Shown in pieces: positions 1 to 8,290 of a stretch of 64,000 nt of DNA. The notes beneath the pieces were generated by a model, which saw nothing but the letters and a program-made list of their open reading frames with translations, ran no database searches and was not told the DNA's origin. Position 1 is the first letter of the stretch. Every line of letters begins with the position of its first letter. A program made the translations under genes and the position numbers. This DNA comes from Leptolyngbya sp. BL0902 (lineage in GTDB: Bacteria > Cyanobacteriota > Cyanobacteriia > Phormidesmidales > Phormidesmidaceae), in NCBI RefSeq assembly GCF_016403105.1, contig NZ_CP046155.1, forward strand, positions 868,001 through 932,000. Direction: 5' to 3'.

Positions 1-2
1 AA

Positions 3-284
3 GAAGCCCGTACCGCCAACTTCAAGACGGGGACGGGGGAAGTGGTCATCGTCAAGACACCGAACACGGTCTATGAAGCGGTCTATGGCGGTGGTCGTGA
101 ACGCAGCGTAACCGCCAATGCCTGTGGCTTTGCCGCCATCAACGAGAGTACGACCTACCCCTGGGCTTCCAACCCCACGATCATGATTGGTGGCACCACT
201 CACACCTTGGCAACCATGCCGGATGCGGGCTCTGAACCCCTCTGTCGCAGCGGGCAACTCTACACCCCGGCGGCGTGGCCCTAG
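3..284 (+). CDS. Secreted two-cysteine-module protein, 3' end only
   Basis: The reading frame is open from the first full codon at base 3, so the gene begins outside the window. About 93 residues are visible. They contain one copy of a module also found twice in the next gene: a region resembling FKT-GDIVVV, then NxxYE, an N-A-CGF cysteine motif, a P-rich stretch, and a closing PLCRxGxLYxPxxW before the stop. The two cysteines could pair if the domain is exported, as its neighbour is (inference). An internal GTG at 42 could start an 80-aa protein, but the similarity continues upstream of it, so I read this as a truncated view of a longer gene. Function unknown. It is followed by a strong terminator at 334-359. 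Confidence 0.6.
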   Translation, partial: EARTANFKTGTGEVVIVKTPNTVYEAVYGGGRERSVTANACGFAAINESTTYPWASNPTIMIGGTTHTLATMPDAGSEPLCRSGQLYTPAAWP

Positions 285-333
285 GGGCTAGGCTGGCTCC
301 GTTCCATCTTGGTTTAATGCACCCTGATATCCA

Positions 334-359
334 GCCTCTCTATACGGAGAGGCTTTTTT
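334..359 (+). terminator. Rho-independent terminator before the 608-aa gene
   Basis: Seven-base-pair stem GCCTCTC / GAGAGGC around a six-base loop, followed by six T. It ends the upstream partial gene. The run of T finishes only three bases before the ATG at 363, so any transcript of the next gene that starts upstream would have to pass this hairpin. Confidence 0.8.
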
Positions 360-362
360 GTT

Positions 363-2189
363 ATGAAACATCTGCTCCTCTCTGCCCCGTTGCTTCTACT
401 TCTGAATGCCCCGGCGCTGGCTTCCCAGGGCCACATCTACCGAGACAGCGACGGGGCCATATCGGTCTACCGCCTAGCACCCAACGCCCAGGTGAGAATC
501 GGCATTGACACCCCACCCAGCCGTACCCTCACCTCTAATCCCTGTGGCCTCCTGGTGGTGAGCGCATCGGAGAACTACCCAACCGCCACCATTCAAGTCA
601 ATGGGGCCACCATCAACCCCGCTAGCCTACCGACACAGATCCGGCCCACCTGTCGGCAACGGAGCGGTGGCCATGGTCTTGACGAGGAACGACCTCAACA
701 CTTCAAAACCCAGGATGGCGATATTGTCGTCGTTGGCAACCCGCCCAATACCCGCTATGAAGTCACCTATCCAGGGCAGCTTCGGATTCTGAGCCGTCGC
801 GTCAATGACTGTGGCTTTCTGAGAATCCGGGAAACACAGACCATCAACTTCAACCAAAGCATCCTGCTACCCACCACCTCCGTCGAAACCTACGCCGAAT
901 TTCAGGTGAGCCAAATCCCAGAGACTCGGCCTTTGCTCTGCTATCGCGGGAACCTCTACTATCCCCAGCCTTGGGTTGATATCTTTGCCCCCGCCATCCC
1001 TGGTACTAACCTTCCGGCCACCGTAGTCAATACGACCCGTACCATCACGAGCGCCATCACCACCGCTGGGAGTGGAGGCACCACTGGGGGAAGTTCCACC
1101 GGAACAGGGGGCGGCAGTGGCTCAACGGGAGGATCTGGTACTACAGGGGGCAGTGGGAGCGGTTCTAGCGGCACGGGAGATGGATCTAGTGGAGGCTCCA
1201 CAGGCGGATCGACAGGAGGCTCCACCGATGGATCCACGGGCGGCTCCACGGGCGGCTCCACGGGCGGTTCAACAGGTGGCTCTAGCGGTGGTAGCTCTAC
1301 CGATGGATCCACGGGCGGTTCAACAGGTGGCTCTAGCGGTGGTAGCTCTACCGATGGATCCACGGGCGGTTCAACAGGTGGCTCTAGCGGTGGTAGCTCT
1401 ACCGATGGATCCACGGGCGGCTCCACGGGCGGATCGACGGGGGGTGCAGACGGCTCCACTGGGGGCTCGACGGATGGCTCTGGAGGTTCTACGGGCGGAT
1501 CCACAGATGGCTCCACGGGCGGATCTGGGGACTCCACAGGCGGGACGGGGGGCGGTTCGACGGGGGGCTCTACAGATGGCTCTGGAGGTTCTACGGGGGG
1601 CGGCTCGACAGGGGGAGGCTCCACGGGTGGGACGGGTGGCGGCACAGCGGCCATGAATGACTTCACCCTAGCCACCTATAACCCAACCATCCATGACTTC
1701 AATGGTGATGGCCAGGTAGACGACAGCAACGGCGATGGTATTCCCGATGACCGAGATGGGGATGGCTTTCCCGATGGGCCTTGGGGGCCAGGAGATATGC
1801 CCCGTTCCGCAGGGCCAGGGTTTACCGTGCCCACCAATGCCGAGGTTTGCATAGCCTACAACGGCAACATTGTGGCGTCCTCCTATGGCTTCATTCGCGG
1901 CTATAGTTACGGTCTATCCGCCGATGATGGCCTAGCCCCCATCTCCAATGACAATCCACTGTTCACTGCGGCCAATGCTGGATCGCTCTCTGGGCCTCCA
2001 GCCATCCGCTGGTCGGGGAATTTCAGACCACCCAACTTCCCCCATAGCTTTGAGGAAAGTCTACGGAATGGCTATATCTTGAGGGAATCAGACTACGGAG
2101 AAGTCACGTCCTTCTCCTTTGAAAACCTACGCTCCTGCCTAATGCCGCCCTGGCTGGCGAATCCGCCTGCTTGGATTACCTTTGATTAG
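363..2189 (+). CDS. Exported Gly/Ser/Thr-repeat protein with Ca-binding-like motif
   Basis: 608 aa. Residues 1-20 form a clear signal peptide (hydrophobic Leu run ending ALA). Residues about 24-110 and 115-212 are two copies of the cysteine module seen in the preceding partial gene (N-x-CG-F/L, then a second Cys before an aromatic tail). Residues about 235-430 are an almost pure Gly/Ser/Thr/Asp linker. Residues about 445-478 contain serial DxDxDG-type motifs (DFNGDGQVDD, NGDGIPDD, DGDGFPDG) like thrombospondin type 3 or dockerin calcium loops. The C-terminal 130 residues have one more Cys pair. The layout suggests a surface or matrix protein with a flexible stalk (inference); I recognise no named family. 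No Shine-Dalgarno is visible because the upstream terminator runs almost into the ATG. Confidence 0.75.
   Translation: MKHLLLSAPLLLLLNAPALASQGHIYRDSDGAISVYRLAPNAQVRIGIDTPPSRTLTSNPCGLLVVSASENYPTATIQVNGATINPASLPTQIRPTCRQRSGGHGLDEERPQHFKTQDGDIVVVGNPPNTRYEVTYPGQLRILSRRVNDCGFLRIRETQTINFNQSILLPTTSVETYAEFQVSQIPETRPLLCYRGNLYYPQPWVDIFAPAIPGTNLPATVVNTTRTITSAITTAGSGGTTGGSSTGTGGGSGSTGGSGTTGGSGSGSSGTGDGSSGGSTGGSTGGSTDGSTGGSTGGSTGGSTGGSSGGSSTDGSTGGSTGGSSGGSSTDGSTGGSTGGSSGGSSTDGSTGGSTGGSTGGADGSTGGSTDGSGGSTGGSTDGSTGGSGDSTGGTGGGSTGGSTDGSGGSTGGGSTGGGSTGGTGGGTAAMNDFTLATYNPTIHDFNGDGQVDDSNGDGIPDDRDGDGFPDGPWGPGDMPRSAGPGFTVPTNAEVCIAYNGNIVASSYGFIRGYSYGLSADDGLAPISNDNPLFTAANAGSLSGPPAIRWSGNFRPPNFPHSFEESLRNGYILRESDYGEVTSFSFENLRSCLMPPWLANPPAWITFD
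1260..1412 (+). repeat. Three perfect 51-bp tandem repeats
   Basis: Units at 1260-1310, 1311-1361 and 1362-1412 are identical by reading. Each encodes 17 residues of the Gly/Ser/Thr/Asp linker. Shorter imperfect 9- to 18-bp repeats of the GGSTGGST type flank it across roughly 1070-1650. A unit of 51 bp keeps frame, so copy-number change would only alter linker length. Confidence 0.9.
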
Positions 2190-2224
2190 GCGAGTTCTCA
2201 CGGAAAATCGAGTCCTAGACCAAT

Positions 2225-2260
2225 GAGCCTCACCTGCATTGAGCCAGTTGAGGCTCTTTT
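2225..2260 (+). terminator. Rho-independent terminator of the 608-aa gene
   Basis: Stem GAGCCTCA (2225-2232) pairs with TGAGGCTC (2249-2256) across a 16-base loop, followed by a short T run to 2260. It lies 36 bases after the stop codon. Confidence 0.7.
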
Positions 2261-2308
2261 AGTTGCCTTTAACTTGTCCTTCTGTTTTATCCCTAAAGTG
2301 TGCCTAAC

Positions 2309-3589
2309 CTACTCATCTTTAGGTTCTAACTCCTCATGGGAAGGTACTCTAGACACCTGATCCGCCAAGCTGGGAGCAAAGCGCTCACTAAAGCCTGCCA
2401 CAAAGGCAATCGCAGCAAAGAGATAGAGCTTTTCATTTTGTTGTCCTGGCTTCTCTAGCTCTAGAAAGCTCGAAAAGATGCCAGATTCAATCAGCGACAC
2501 CACAAAAATTGCAAAGGCCATTCCAATGAATGGTCTAAAAAAGCCAATATAGAAAGGATCTACTTTCTTTCTCTTCGTTTCATTTACAAGCTTATCTGAA
2601 GTCATAATCACACTGACTGATCCTCCTAACGCACCCATGGTAATCGCAATAAGTAGCGCTAGAATGCCTGTCATTGGGAGGGTGCCTGACTGAATGCCAA
2701 AGATTTCTAAGATAGCCTTATGAATCAATGCAACACTTTGCTTACTGGACTCACCGTTAAGGAGATTTTGAGTCGCTGTAGCAGCATGGGTATAGTCGAG
2801 TTGATTTTGAAGCGCTTTTGTGACATTGCCATCAATTTCACTAAGAATAGAGATTGGCACATTGATGGACTCTACGCTGTTTGTTTCTGATGGATTAGGA
2901 TTCTGTTCGGCCCCTTCAGCTTTTTCCACCGGAGGAAGAATCTCGTCAAGCTGAGAATCTATGTCCCTTAAGGACTGGGTCATAACGGAATTATTGGAAA
3001 TTAGGGTATTCAGATTATTTTTGATATTTTCTCCATTGACATTGTAGGTTTTTAGGGTGTAGACGACCAGAATAGAAAGTACCAGAAGTGAGGGAACCAC
3101 GAAGAACAGATTGAAGAACCAAACTGTACCTGACAGTAGCCTATCCTCTAGACTGTTATATCGTGCAAGTAAGCTGGATACTGGATTAGGGAAATGCCGA
3201 GACTGAATATCAATTTTGTGGATGATTTCTCTTGAAAATATCAGCCTTTGCCGCTTATATTTTTCTTCTTCATCTAGACCTTCTGTTAATACAATAGACG
3301 TAGTTTCAAGAATCTCTAAAAGCTCTTCTCTTGGCACAGATATATCTGCATTTCCAAATAAAGAGCTAACGGCAGAATGAAGAAAACCAGGCTTTTGGTC
3401 ATCAATATCCTTGGTTCTAGCAACCTGTGCCACTAAACCTAGAATTTGAGATAGTTCATAGGCCGTGGCTGGAGATACATGGTCAATTTTTTTATGAATT
3501 CTATCCCGAATTCTTCGTATAATTTCCTTTTCAGCAGGGCTCAGATTATGCTCAAAGCTATTGCCATGATAGCCAACTTGCTGTGTCAT
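2309..3589 (-). CDS. Four-TM membrane protein of unknown function
   Basis: 426 aa. A charged helical N-terminal domain (1-150) precedes TM1 at about 156-179. An Asn/Ser/Glu-rich loop (190-300) follows, then three more hydrophobic segments at about 305-329, 348-371 and 388-402, with a GGSVSVIM motif and a conserved-looking GFSERFAP near the end. I do not recognise a named family; the C-terminal three-helix part resembles membrane modules of bacterial signalling or stress proteins, but this is only an impression. Base composition is clearly more AT-rich than all neighbours, which fits recent acquisition. It is convergent with the 608-aa gene and has its own AT-rich upstream region (3590-3820). 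Confidence 0.65.
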   Translation of the reverse strand: MTQQVGYHGNSFEHNLSPAEKEIIRRIRDRIHKKIDHVSPATAYELSQILGLVAQVARTKDIDDQKPGFLHSAVSSLFGNADISVPREELLEILETTSIVLTEGLDEEEKYKRQRLIFSREIIHKIDIQSRHFPNPVSSLLARYNSLEDRLLSGTVWFFNLFFVVPSLLVLSILVVYTLKTYNVNGENIKNNLNTLISNNSVMTQSLRDIDSQLDEILPPVEKAEGAEQNPNPSETNSVESINVPISILSEIDGNVTKALQNQLDYTHAATATQNLLNGESSKQSVALIHKAILEIFGIQSGTLPMTGILALLIAITMGALGGSVSVIMTSDKLVNETKRKKVDPFYIGFFRPFIGMAFAIFVVSLIESGIFSSFLELEKPGQQNEKLYLFAAIAFVAGFSERFAPSLADQVSRVPSHEELEPKDE

Positions 3590-3820
3590 AATATCTAACC
3601 AATTTTAAGTAGTGTATTCAAGAACTTTGTCATATAAACTTACTAGCTCACTGCCATTTCACCCATGGCAAAACCATCGGATCTTCAGTTAAGAGAGTCC
3701 AAGTTATGACCTTTTGTTCTTGAATCAGGACACTACCATTTTATTTAGAATACTTATGTGAATGTGCTATTTAATACATTGCCGCCATGTCTTTTAACGA
3801 AACTTTAGCTGATTTGGCCT

Positions 3821-4834
3821 TTACTCTTCCTGCCCCAGCACCATCATCTGAATCCTAGCCAGCCGGGTTCTGAGCCTTGCCCAAGCTCGGTAGGTATCGG
3901 CCTTTTGGCGGTCTAGCTGGGAGAGATGGCCTAGGTAGGTGACGCTGTCGATGCGGCTACTGAAGCGATAGTCAATCTCTAGAATGCGGTGCTGTACCGT
4001 GGCGCGACGGGCAATCTCCTGGGAGATTTGGAACTCTCGGCGGGTAGCATCGAACTCCAGAACTTCGAGCATCACCTGTTCTCGCAAGGTTTCCGCCATC
4101 TTGCGCTTCTCCTGCTCAATCTGCGTCACCTTCACCTGGAGGTCACTAATGGCGAGGGCATTGGTCTGGGCAGCGGTATTGGTTTGGGTAATGCCGCGCA
4201 CCAGGGGAATGCCAATCAGGCTAAGGATTTCATTGATCGAGCGTAGGGGGTCGGTAAAGATGCCAAACAGGTTATTGAGGAAGCCCCGGCCCGATGATTG
4301 GTCAAACTGAAGGTAGCGGGACATCAGGGGGTCAAGGACATCCATGCGTACCGCCTGCTGGTTGAGGCTACGGGCTTCGTCGATCCGCATCTCAATGGCA
4401 TCAATGCGCTCCTGGATGATGGTGAGGGCCAAGTTATTCTCAACCGCCATGGTCTGGAGCTGGGCGATACATTCCGTGGTGGGGTCTAGGCAGGGCAAGT
4501 CTCCCATCATGGCCGCCCACAGGTCAGCATTGATCTGGGTCTGAATCAGCAGATCGAGGTTATCGCCCAAGGGATTGAGGGGATTGTCATCGAGTTGGTA
4601 GAACTCATCGGGATGGGAGATCAGGGGTTGGGTGTTGCCGCTGCCCTCATCCCCCCAGTCCTCCTCAAAGACCTCTTCCTCAAAGACTTCCTCCTCAGTC
4701 TCCTGGGCCTGGACTGGGGAGAGGCTGAATCCCAGCAGCAGGGCTAGGGCTACCGCCAATGGCCAACGTAATTTCCACCGTGAGGCGGGTGTCACTTTGG
4801 CCCAACCACTTGACCCGTCGAATCGTACCCGCAT
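3821..4834 (-). CDS. Exported coiled-coil protein, last gene of the island operon
   Basis: 337 aa. A signal peptide follows a basic stretch (hydrophobic core about residues 28-40, ending PVQAQ), then a very acidic segment (about 44-66), then long Glu/Gln/Arg-rich helices likely to form coiled coils (about 120-160 and 225-330). The ATG at 4834 has a good ribosome-binding site (AAGGAG, five bases away) but overlaps the upstream gene by 140 bases; a GTG at 4795 would give a more conventional signal peptide. Coupled to the HlyD-like gene, it may be its periplasmic partner (inference). A resemblance to conjugation (TrbI/VirB-type) envelope proteins was considered but no diagnostic motif is visible. 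Confidence 0.65.
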   Translation of the reverse strand: MRVRFDGSSGWAKVTPASRWKLRWPLAVALALLLGFSLSPVQAQETEEEVFEEEVFEEDWGDEGSGNTQPLISHPDEFYQLDDNPLNPLGDNLDLLIQTQINADLWAAMMGDLPCLDPTTECIAQLQTMAVENNLALTIIQERIDAIEMRIDEARSLNQQAVRMDVLDPLMSRYLQFDQSSGRGFLNNLFGIFTDPLRSINEILSLIGIPLVRGITQTNTAAQTNALAISDLQVKVTQIEQEKRKMAETLREQVMLEVLEFDATRREFQISQEIARRATVQHRILEIDYRFSSRIDSVTYLGHLSQLDRQKADTYRAWARLRTRLARIQMMVLGQEE

Positions 4835-5645
4835 AGGGACTCCTTACCGTTGAAAGGTCTGATAGTTTGGCGTTGATGGTTTCGATCTGGGCCTGAAGCT
4901 GGGCCTCTTGAAAGGTCTTCTCCCGGCGCTGGGCCTCGGCCTGTTGCCGCTGTTGGTTGTGGGCGAGTCGCTGCTGGTTGGCCTCCTCCGCCCGTCGCGC
5001 CATGGCCAAGGAATGTTCATACTCCTGATGGGCACGGCGTTCCTGGGCCTGCTTCAGTTCCGCCTTGGCCCGTTCGAGGTCACGATACAGCCCCTCCAAA
5101 ATCCGATCCTCATGCTCGCGCATGGCCGGGGGCACATCAGCGGGGGGCATCGTCGAGAGCAGGTCAATCTTGCGCTTCTGGAGGTCGATGCTGTCCTCAA
5201 CGGCGGCGATGGTGGCCTCTTGGGTGCCGTAGAAGACTGGGGGTAGGCCCGACACCGGGGGTACGGGTAACGGCTCTGGGGGGTCAAGTACCTGTTGGGC
5301 CTGGATGCGCTGGAGGGAAAGGGTCGTCTGGGCAAGCTGGGTCTGGAGGGCGGTACGCTCACGGGTACGGTCGGCCAACACATCCCCCACCGCTACGGTG
5401 TCCCCCTGCCGTACCTTCAGGTCATCGGGTTCACTCAGGGTTAGGGTGAAGGTCAACACCCGTGGTTGGGTACTCACCGGGGGCGTGGTGACGAGCTGCG
5501 GCGGCTCTAAATTGGGCGTAGACGCTTGGCCCTGACTCGGTTCTGTCCGCGTCAACCATAGGATGATCATTATCCCCAGAACATTCACCAACCCAAGGAA
5601 GACAAGGAAGAGGGAGCCTTCATAGGGTCGTGTGGGCTGGGTCAT
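4695..5645 (-). CDS. HlyD-like membrane-fusion protein
   Basis: 316 aa. One N-terminal transmembrane anchor (about 12-31), then a Pro/Thr-rich spacer, a half lipoyl-like motif (VRQGDTVAVGDVLAD, about 78-92), a long Gln/Glu/Arg coiled-coil hairpin (about 95-260) and a second half barrel (STVRSPYAGTIRRVKWLG). This is the classic layout of membrane-fusion/adaptor subunits of type I secretion and efflux systems, which span the periplasm. No ABC transporter or outer-membrane TolC partner lies nearby. Its start overlaps the stop of the upstream gene as ATGA (5642-5645), so translation is probably coupled. The C-terminal 45 residues overlap the start of the next gene in another frame. Confidence 0.75.
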   Translation of the reverse strand: MTQPTRPYEGSLFLVFLGLVNVLGIMIILWLTRTEPSQGQASTPNLEPPQLVTTPPVSTQPRVLTFTLTLSEPDDLKVRQGDTVAVGDVLADRTRERTALQTQLAQTTLSLQRIQAQQVLDPPEPLPVPPVSGLPPVFYGTQEATIAAVEDSIDLQKRKIDLLSTMPPADVPPAMREHEDRILEGLYRDLERAKAELKQAQERRAHQEYEHSLAMARRAEEANQQRLAHNQQRQQAEAQRREKTFQEAQLQAQIETINAKLSDLSTVRSPYAGTIRRVKWLGQSDTRLTVEITLAIGGSPSPAAGIQPLPSPGPGD

Positions 5646-6664
5646 GCCTTCACTTTGACGATGACGCTACCGTGGAGAATCCAGAACTCTTGCAGTAGAG
5701 AACGAATCTCTTGGGGATGAGCATTTTGTAACTCAATTTGGCCGCTACCCATGCGAATCGTAGGATAAGTTTCAAGATTGACCGGGGGTGGCACCTCTAG
5801 CAGGTCATCCAGCAGGAGGCTACCGCTGATGTAGGCGTTCTGGGGAACCGTGGTTAGCCATTCCGTCACCCCCACCTCTTGTAGGTTAAAGAACTGGGCC
5901 GCAACCTGCACTGGATCGCCCAGCCTTGCCTTAACTCGTATGGGGCGGATCTGAGCATCATTGCCCTGGCCAATTTTATAGAGGCGTTTGGTGGTTACGT
6001 CCTCAACAATCAGGTCACTGCTGCCTGCCTCCAGGACTTCATAGGTGCCGCTGACCGATTGGCGGGTGTGGGTGTGGATGCCCTCGATGTCGATGTAGAT
6101 CCGCTGATTGGCTCCATGCTTATGAAATAGCTCCGCTGCTGTGGCGGCGTCATTGAAGAACGTCCGGGCCACGCTCTCGGAAAGTCCCCCGGCGCTGGTG
6201 AGGTTGACGCTGATGATGGTCAAGAAGAGAGCGGTAGAGAGTACCCAATACTCAGCCGGGGAACGAGTATCGAGTCTGGCCCTAGGGTTGCCGGGAATCA
6301 CCAGCCTAGCGGGATTGGGATAGAAGGCTTCTACGCCAGACTTGGTGAAGGCATCGGCAAACCAGCCCACAAAGTAGCCCAGCACGATAGCCCCAAAGAA
6401 GGGTGGGTTAATCCACAGCAGGGGCGCGGCTAGTCCTGCCACCAGGCCCGTCGCCAGGAAGGAGTGGGTGACGGAACGATGGGGAAACCGTTGCTCTAGG
6501 AAATTGGTCAGAGGCCAAATCAAGCGACCTGAGAAGCTTTCCGTGGTGTCGATGTCGGGAAACTGGGAGGCCACCGCAGCGGTCGCTAGAACGTAGGGAT
6601 CTGCGGTACTGAGGCCGATAGCCGTAGCGGCCACCGCCAGGGCGGCATGGGTCACACTCATCAT
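5642..6664 (-). CDS. DUF457/YdjM-type membrane protein (metal-dependent hydrolase family)
   Basis: 340 aa. The N-terminal 180 residues match the YdjM/DUF457 pattern: MxxxTHAALA at the start, a DIDTTES motif (about 36-42), RSVTHSF (about 63-69) and several transmembrane helices, with conserved His and Asp that could bind a metal. The C-terminal half (about 185-340) is soluble and beta-rich with no recognised domain; it may sit in the periplasm. Members of the family are annotated as LexA-regulated, putative inner-membrane hydrolases with no proven substrate. The gene starts within an ATGA overlap with the 58-aa gene and ends in an ATGA overlap with the HlyD-like gene. Confidence 0.75.
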   Translation of the reverse strand: MMSVTHAALAVAATAIGLSTADPYVLATAAVASQFPDIDTTESFSGRLIWPLTNFLEQRFPHRSVTHSFLATGLVAGLAAPLLWINPPFFGAIVLGYFVGWFADAFTKSGVEAFYPNPARLVIPGNPRARLDTRSPAEYWVLSTALFLTIISVNLTSAGGLSESVARTFFNDAATAAELFHKHGANQRIYIDIEGIHTHTRQSVSGTYEVLEAGSSDLIVEDVTTKRLYKIGQGNDAQIRPIRVKARLGDPVQVAAQFFNLQEVGVTEWLTTVPQNAYISGSLLLDDLLEVPPPVNLETYPTIRMGSGQIELQNAHPQEIRSLLQEFWILHGSVIVKVKA

Positions 6665-6837
6665 GGCTCCACCTCCACTGGTTCTAGAAAGTAGTCTTCT
6701 GTGGTTAAGTCGCCCAAATGCTTGACCTGGCAGGTGTCGTAGAACTCCAGCCCCAGATCACTCACCTGCCATACATTCACCCATTCTTCTGGGGCTAACT
6801 GGCTAGATTCATCTCCCCCAATGCCTCGAATCCTCAT
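6661..6837 (-). CDS. 58-aa conserved-context small protein
   Basis: A short acidic protein beginning MRIRGIGGDE and ending EPVEVEP. Its ATG (6837-6835) overlaps the stop of the ATPase gene as ATGA, and its stop (6663-6661) overlaps the start of the DUF457 gene as ATGA. This double translational coupling is the main evidence that it is a real gene. It has a W-V-x-V-W-Q and LEFYDTCQ pattern and no membrane segment. Function unknown; a small accessory subunit of the operon's complex is an inference. Confidence 0.65.
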   Translation of the reverse strand: MRIRGIGGDESSQLAPEEWVNVWQVSDLGLEFYDTCQVKHLGDLTTEDYFLEPVEVEP

Positions 6838-7727
6838 CGTCCTAACCTCGTACTCTTGCGGTTAATCGAATAGAACAACGTCCTCAAGGTCAGAGCTAGC
6901 AGCGTGGCCACCCCACCGACGATGTAGAGGGCTTTGTCCCCTAGGCCAATGCCAATGAACCGGACAATGCCAATGGCACTGAGGCTGGCAACCAGGAAGG
7001 GGGTGCCGTCGATGTACTGCCGATGGTCGGTACTCATCTCTTCACCAATGCCCAACAATTCCTCATGCACCACCCGTTTCGCCAGGGCTGGATTGCCCCC
7101 CACCCGCTGCTGTAGGTCAGCAAATTTGGCGGGGTTGATCGCCATGCCTTGAGCGGTGGCTTCGGCATACATGAGGGTGCGGATCTGGTCAGGGGTCAAG
7201 GGTTCTAGCTCCATCCGAGGCAGCTTCAAGAAGACATCCCTTGCCGGAGGCCGATCCGCCAGCAGCAGCAGCAGCCCCTTCCCCCGTAGCAACTCCTCCA
7301 TCCAGTAGCGCAAGGATGCGGGCCACCGATGGGCATCATCGGCAATCAGCAGCCGTCGGCCACCGTTCATGTCCTGGGCAATCTCCACCCGCAGTTGGTC
7401 AGCGGTCAAGGGCTTAGGTCGGTCATCGGCGGTTTCTGTGGGAACACCCAAGGCTTCGGCAATGGCAATCAGGGTTTGCTTGGCACTGCCAGAGTAGGAC
7501 GCCACCGCAATGCGGTACTCAGACCCCAGACGATGCCTCACCTCCAGACCAAGGACGCTCTTACCGCTGCCCGATTCTCCCAACACCAGAATGGACTGTC
7601 CCTTCAGGAGCGAGTTAATCACCTGGGCAATGTCGTCCTCACGAAACTCCACCACCAGGGCATTGCCGTCCCGGATGGGGGGCTTGGGCGTCCCTAGGCG
7701 GCTTGAGTCCCGCGTTGACTGCGCCAC
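6834..7727 (-). CDS. AAA ATPase with C-terminal membrane segments
   Basis: 297 aa. Walker A GESGSGKS at about residues 50-57, Walker B LLIADDAH at about 130-137, and a sensor-like LLLADRPP segment near 155-162, as in ExeA/AAA_22-type ATPases. A helical lid (PLTPDQIRTLMYAEA) follows. The last 60 residues hold two hydrophobic segments (about 238-255 and 262-283), so the ATPase is membrane-tethered. This argues against a TniB/TnsC transposition regulator, which is soluble. It overlaps the end of the upstream gene by 34 bases and is coupled to the 58-aa gene. Probably the energy-providing part of the operon's product (inference). Confidence 0.7.
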   Translation of the reverse strand: MAQSTRDSSRLGTPKPPIRDGNALVVEFREDDIAQVINSLLKGQSILVLGESGSGKSVLGLEVRHRLGSEYRIAVASYSGSAKQTLIAIAEALGVPTETADDRPKPLTADQLRVEIAQDMNGGRRLLIADDAHRWPASLRYWMEELLRGKGLLLLLADRPPARDVFLKLPRMELEPLTPDQIRTLMYAEATAQGMAINPAKFADLQQRVGGNPALAKRVVHEELLGIGEEMSTDHRQYIDGTPFLVASLSAIGIVRFIGIGLGDKALYIVGGVATLLALTLRTLFYSINRKSTRLGR

Positions 7728-8272
7728 TGCTGCATGATCCGGTTGGCGATCTCGGCGGGGTTGGATTTTGGGTGGGTAGCCTCCCGCACCCCCTGCACCT
7801 TGCTCTGTAGCTCCGGCGTTAGGTCGTCAAAGGTCATCTGCTGGGCCAACTGCGCCACCACCAGGTCGCCCATGGCCATGTGGTGAGCGGCTAACTCCTG
7901 GGCCTGACGAATCAGATGCTCTAGCTGAGAGGGGTCGGTACTGTCCGCTGGACTGTCCTGCGACCAGGGCGCACCACTGCTGCCTAGGCCCGACTCTTCA
8001 GCGGTGGCTAGCGCCGTTTCCTCAAAGCCCTCAATTCTGCCCGTCTCTTGTACGTGGGATCGTAGCGCCCGAATCCGATCCGCCTGGTCTGGCTCTAGGT
8101 ACGCCTTGCCGTCACCGTCCCGCTGGGCCTTGATGTCGAGGTGCTTCAGGTAGGCATAGTAGGCGTCCTTCTTGATGCCCAATTCCTCCATCAGGTCATC
8201 GGGCCGCACCTGGCACTCGATCACCGCATTCTGGTCAGGCGGGATATCCGGGGCCGAAATCGGGTCTGACAT
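7694..8272 (-). CDS. Putative DNA-binding/regulatory protein, first gene of the island operon
   Basis: 192 aa. Residues about 22-72 (DLMEELGIKKDAYYAYLKHLDIKAQR, then LEPDQADRIRALRSHV) read like a short helix-turn-helix of the MerR/excisionase kind that reads a recognition helix followed by a wing. The middle is Ser/Asp/Glu-rich and probably disordered; the C-terminal 75 residues are helical (LEHLIRQAQELAAHHMAMGD). No enzymatic motif is visible. It is the first gene after an AT-rich promoter region with a direct repeat (8291-8317), so autoregulation is possible. It could instead be a scaffold for the ATPase. Confidence in the gene is good, in the function low. Confidence 0.6.
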   Translation of the reverse strand: MSDPISAPDIPPDQNAVIECQVRPDDLMEELGIKKDAYYAYLKHLDIKAQRDGDGKAYLEPDQADRIRALRSHVQETGRIEGFEETALATAEESGLGSSGAPWSQDSPADSTDPSQLEHLIRQAQELAAHHMAMGDLVVAQLAQQMTFDDLTPELQSKVQGVREATHPKSNPAEIANRIMQQWRSQRGTQAA

Positions 8273-8290
8273 AAAACTAAATTTTTTTTA

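Noticed and set aside
959-1675. Long Pro/Glu-rich minus-strand frame
   Set aside because: It is the complement of the Gly/Ser/Thr repeat of the 608-aa gene; the low complexity keeps every frame open.
6834-7727. AAA ATPase as a TniB/TnsC transposition regulator
   Set aside because: It has two C-terminal membrane segments, and no DDE transposase or terminal repeats are in view.
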